From: Theodoxus fluviatilis
Taxonomy: Eukaryota > Mollusca > Gastropoda > Cycloneritida > Neritidae
Assembly (NCBI GenBank): GCA_034096865.1
Contig: JAWQFJ010001236.1
Location: 85,001 to 147,500, forward strand
DNA: 62,500 bases
Reading direction: 5' to 3'
The notes under the pieces are model-generated. The model was given only the letters and a program-made list of their open reading frames with translations, did not search any database and was not told the origin of the DNA. Position numbers and translations under genes: made by a program. Positions 59,470 through 62,500 of this stretch are shown one piece after another (within the stretch, counting starts at the first letter, position 1; the number at the start of each line of letters is the position of its first letter).

Positions 59470-60549
59470 CTCTTTCCGTCCCATTTGCCGCACTGTGCGG
59501 CAAAGCGCATTCAGTTGCCTCCCATCCGCCGCACTCTGCGCCAAAGCTACTTTGCTTCGTTTCTTTGTATAATCGACACTTTCTAGTGTTCCCTATCAGA
59601 CCCAATGTGGTTTTAGAGCAGTAGAGAGCTCTCCCACAACGTTAGATTAACGTCTAACGCGGAGCGTGAGGTTTAATGCGACTTTTGTGGACCGATTGTG
59701 ATTGTTTTGATCGAAATGTCTGAGAACATCCCGGAAGTTCTGCGTCGCTCTGCGCCAAAGCTTTTTTGCTTCGTTTCTTTGTATAATCCACACTTTCTAG
59801 TGTTCCCTATCGGACCCAATGTGGTTTTACAGCAGTAAAGAGGTCTCCCACAACGTTAGATGAACATCTAACGTGGACTGATTGTGATTGATTTGATCAA
59901 GATGTCTGAAGAACAACCCGGAAGTTCTGTGTCGCAGTGGCGTAGTTGTTATACGGCCAAATTGCTCGCTATATTATTGATTCATGCATGAAAGAGGACA
60001 GCGATAGTGGAGATGAATAAATCTACAATCGACGCTGGTGAAGAATTCATAAACCCCTCAGTTAGTCAGTACGTGTATTTGTGCAGCGAGACTCCAGTTT
60101 AGAGTCTGATGTGGAAGTGACTGTCATTGTGATGGACGGTTCGTCTCTTCTGTATGTCAGTGCTAGAAAACTGTTAAAGATATTTATTTTAAATTTTGAC
60201 TGGACATTTTCCAACGGATGATTATTGTGTGGTGAAATTCTGGAAAGGATCAGTGGGATTATTACCAAGATATTGCTTGGTAAGCTCAAATTCAGCATTC
60301 TCCTATTTCTTGGTTTTTGAAACAAGTGTGTAATTTCAAGCATGCTTTCTCAGTCTTGCTAAAGGCAACTAACTTTTTTTTGTTTTAGTCTTGTAGGGCA
60401 TTTATTTTCCTTCAAAATGATATGCCACATGATGCATGTAGTATCTTCTTCTAGAGGCACAATGCACTCTCAAAAGAGCACTACCGGGTGCGTTTTTCTC
60501 TGTAGAAAATAATTGTGTTGTGTTCCGTAAAAACCTGGTACGGAAAGAG
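59470..60549. mobile_element. piggyBac-type non-autonomous element with TTAA target sites
   Basis: TTAA at 59,466-59,469 and 60,550-60,553 bounds inverted termini CTCTTTCCGT and ACGGAAAGAG. The 5' part contains nested GC-rich inverted motifs (GCCGCACTGTGCGGC). A block of about 190 bp (CTTCGTTTCTTTGTATAATC...GGAAGTTCTG) occurs twice in tandem, from about 59,553 and 59,770, each with an AACGTTAGAT/ATCTAACG palindrome. Around 59,985-60,120 short frames read KEDSDSGDE and SSLESDVEV, resembling the acidic start of piggyBac transposases. The transposase core is gone. Confidence 0.75.
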
Positions 60550-60734
60550 TTAACAGACAACAGGAAGGAGATGCATGCAGTTTTTACTGCTCCGAAAATC
60601 TCATCCTCATGCAGTTTTTACTGTTCAAGCAAATGCCTCGATATGTAGGTAAATCACAAGAGGTGAAAGCAACAAGGAAAAGAAGGCAACCCTAGCAGCA
60701 AGAACAAGGAAAAGGACTTGACTCCAACACTGAC

Positions 60735-60824
60735 CCTTTCCCTCTTCTCTCTGGTGGGAACCACAGCTGGGGCAACCACTGCACTCCCAGTCTTCTCTGC
60801 CCGCTGCTTGTCCTCCTCTATCTC
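60735..60824 (-). CDS. CCDC9: CCDC9-like gene, EIEEDKQRAE exon (first in window)
   Basis: 30 codons in phase 0: EIEEDKQRAEKTGSAVVAPA then VVPTREKRER, between CTGTGTGTGCAG and GTCAGTG. It matches the end of the N-terminal coiled coil of CCDC9 (EIEEDRKKAE...VAVTAP). The exon containing the start codon must lie beyond 62,500. Confidence 0.8.
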
Positions 60825-62350
60825 CTGCACACACAGATGAGAAATGTTAGGAACAGTTACAGCATCCTAGATTCACATGGCTGTCAAAAACTCGTATCAA
60901 CATCTCCTGTACACACAGATGGGAAATGGTAGATACATTTCAACAAATTCAAGCATTTAGGATTCACACAGCTATCAGAAACTCCACATTTCCTGTAAAC
61001 ACACATGGGAAAAGGTATGTACACACATTGTTTATTCAGTCCTGTACATACACATGAGAAATGGTAGGTATGTTCAAGCATTTCTGATTCACACAACCAT
61101 CAGAAACTCATATTTCCTGTAAATACACATGGGAAATGGTGGGTACATTTCAAGCATTTCTGATTCACACAGCCATCAGAAACTCATATTTCCTGTACAT
61201 ACACATGGGAAATGGTGGGTACATTTCAAGCATTTCTGATTCACACAGCGACTACATCAAGTCTCCTGTATACATGTATTGGAAATGGTGGGTACATTTC
61301 AAGCATTTCTGATTCACACAGCCACTACATCAAGTCTCCTGTATACATGTATTGGAAATGGTGGGTACATTTCAAGCATTTCTGATTCACACAGCGACTA
61401 CATCAAGTCTCCTGTATACATGTATTGGAAATGGTGGGTACATTTCAAGCATTTCTGATTCACACAGCGACTACATCAAGTCTCCTGTATACATATATTG
61501 GAAATGGTGGGTACATTTCAAGCATTTCTGATTCACACAGCGACTACATCAAGTCTCCTGTATACATGTATTGGAAATGGTGGGTACATTTCAAGCATTT
61601 CTGATTCACACAGCGACTACATCAAGTCTCCTGTATACATGTATTGGAAATGGTGGGTACATTTCAAGCATTTCTGATTCACACAGCCACTACATCAAGT
61701 CTCCTGTATACATATATTGGAAATGGTGGGTACATTTCAAGCATTTCTGATTCACACAGCGACTACATCAAGTCTCCTGTATACATATATTGGAAATGGT
61801 GGGTACATTTCAAGCATTTCTGATTCACAAAGCGACTACATCAAGTCTCCTGTATACATGTATTGGAAATGGTGGGTACATTTCAAGCATTTCTGATTCA
61901 CAAAGCGACTACACCATGAACCTCCTCCTCTTATCTCCTGTCCACATGCATGGGAAATGTTAGAGACACTTTCAGCACTTTAGATTCACACCGCCATTTC
62001 CTATTCACACATGGGAAATACTAGGCACAAGCAGCAACAACACTTGAGATTCACACAGCCATTTTCTCACACACACACAAGAGAAATGCTAACAGCAGTG
62101 ACAGCACATTAGATTCACACAGCCATTCCTCACACACAGAGCAGAAAAGATAGGTGCAATTATAGGTTTTTTTAAATATCTCACAGATTACATCACTCTG
62201 TATGCACACATGGGAAATGTTGGGAACAGTTACAGCAATTTCTATTCACACAGCCCTCAATTATACTTCCATTGATATCTACTGTGCACACGTGTGGGGG
62301 AAAAATTCAGAACACTTACAGCAATTTAAAAACCACACGGTCATTACATC
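60825..62350. repeat. Tandem array of about 65-73-bp units beginning at a splice acceptor
   Basis: Between 61,240 and 61,920 nine near-identical 73-bp units (CTCCTGTATACATGTATTGG... GATTCACACAGCGACTACAT) repeat at 61,263, 61,336, 61,409 and so on. On both sides (60,825-61,240 and 61,920-62,350) are diverged relatives with the same TCTCCTGTACACAC, GGGAAATG and GATTCACAC motifs. The lowest unit includes the acceptor and first bases of the exon at 60,735-60,824. Confidence 0.85.
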
Positions 62351-62500
62351 AAAAACTTCCTGCTATATCTCCTAGACATACACATGTAAAAGTTACAATG
62401 TCTCTTACTGACACAACAAATACATTTTTTTAATTCACAGAATTGATAAATATCATTTACTAATAGCCCCATGTAAAACCAAAAAATGGGAAATAACAAA
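62351..62500. other. Window edge, AT-rich intron sequence
   Basis: No feature recognised. Confidence 0.3.

Overview
This 62.5 kb window is animal nuclear DNA, not prokaryotic. Coding exons are separated by long GT-AG introns. The sequence holds several LINE clades, a Ty3/gypsy scrap, many short terminal-inverted-repeat elements, and very long GA, CA, TA and CCAT microsatellites. The element mix (an I/Jockey-type LINE with RNase H, CR1-like LINEs with microsatellite tails, AAGGTCA-rich dispersed repeats) and the two conserved genes suggest a lophotrochozoan, most likely a mollusc and perhaps a marine gastropod. The species is an inference.

Two genes are well supported. (1) A plus-strand INAF-motif membrane protein gene (INAFM2-like) has its whole 105-codon CDS at 8,761-9,078. 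A strong donor at 9,124 and a strong acceptor at 17,614 suggest a 3' UTR intron and a long terminal exon ending near the AATAAA at 20,845. (2) A minus-strand CCDC9/CCDC9B-like gene runs from beyond the right edge of the window down to a stop codon at 37,910. Ten exons can be placed, nine of them joined in consistent phase. The largest exon (44,158-45,666) encodes an RG-repeat stretch, a textbook PABP-binding PAM2 motif and a very long acidic tail. A possible plus-strand gene end at 35,565-36,457 is weak.

Left part (1-7,600): layered repeats. These are a 5-bp-TSD MITE, an AAGGTCA-rich repeat interrupted by a LINE tail, a gypsy integrase pseudogene, CCAT-tailed SINE-like copies, and a foldback region containing a 30-bp insertion that consists only of two inverted repeats. 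A polypyrimidine tract of about 400 bp lies 0.6 kb upstream of the INAFM2-like CDS.

Middle (20,900-35,200): mobile DNA. A tandemly duplicated locus contains a 3-kb LINE with a 13-bp target-site duplication and a second duplication on top. Next come a CR1-like LINE with three nested insertions, a MITE with an internal C-tract repeat array, an almost complete decayed CR1/Rex1-like LINE and a hAT-like element.

Right part (37,900-62,500): the CCDC9-like gene. Its introns hold an 888-bp foldback transposon, a 2.7-kb minisatellite with 27/29-bp units, an internally deleted RTE-like LINE with intact target-site duplications, a piggyBac-type non-autonomous element with TTAA ends, and a 73-bp tandem array that appears to have grown from a splice-acceptor region. 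No CRISPR, operon, tRNA or rRNA was recognised. The most unusual material is a set of micro-elements made of little more than two inverted termini flanked by 7-bp duplications, one of them with an internal empty-site comparison.
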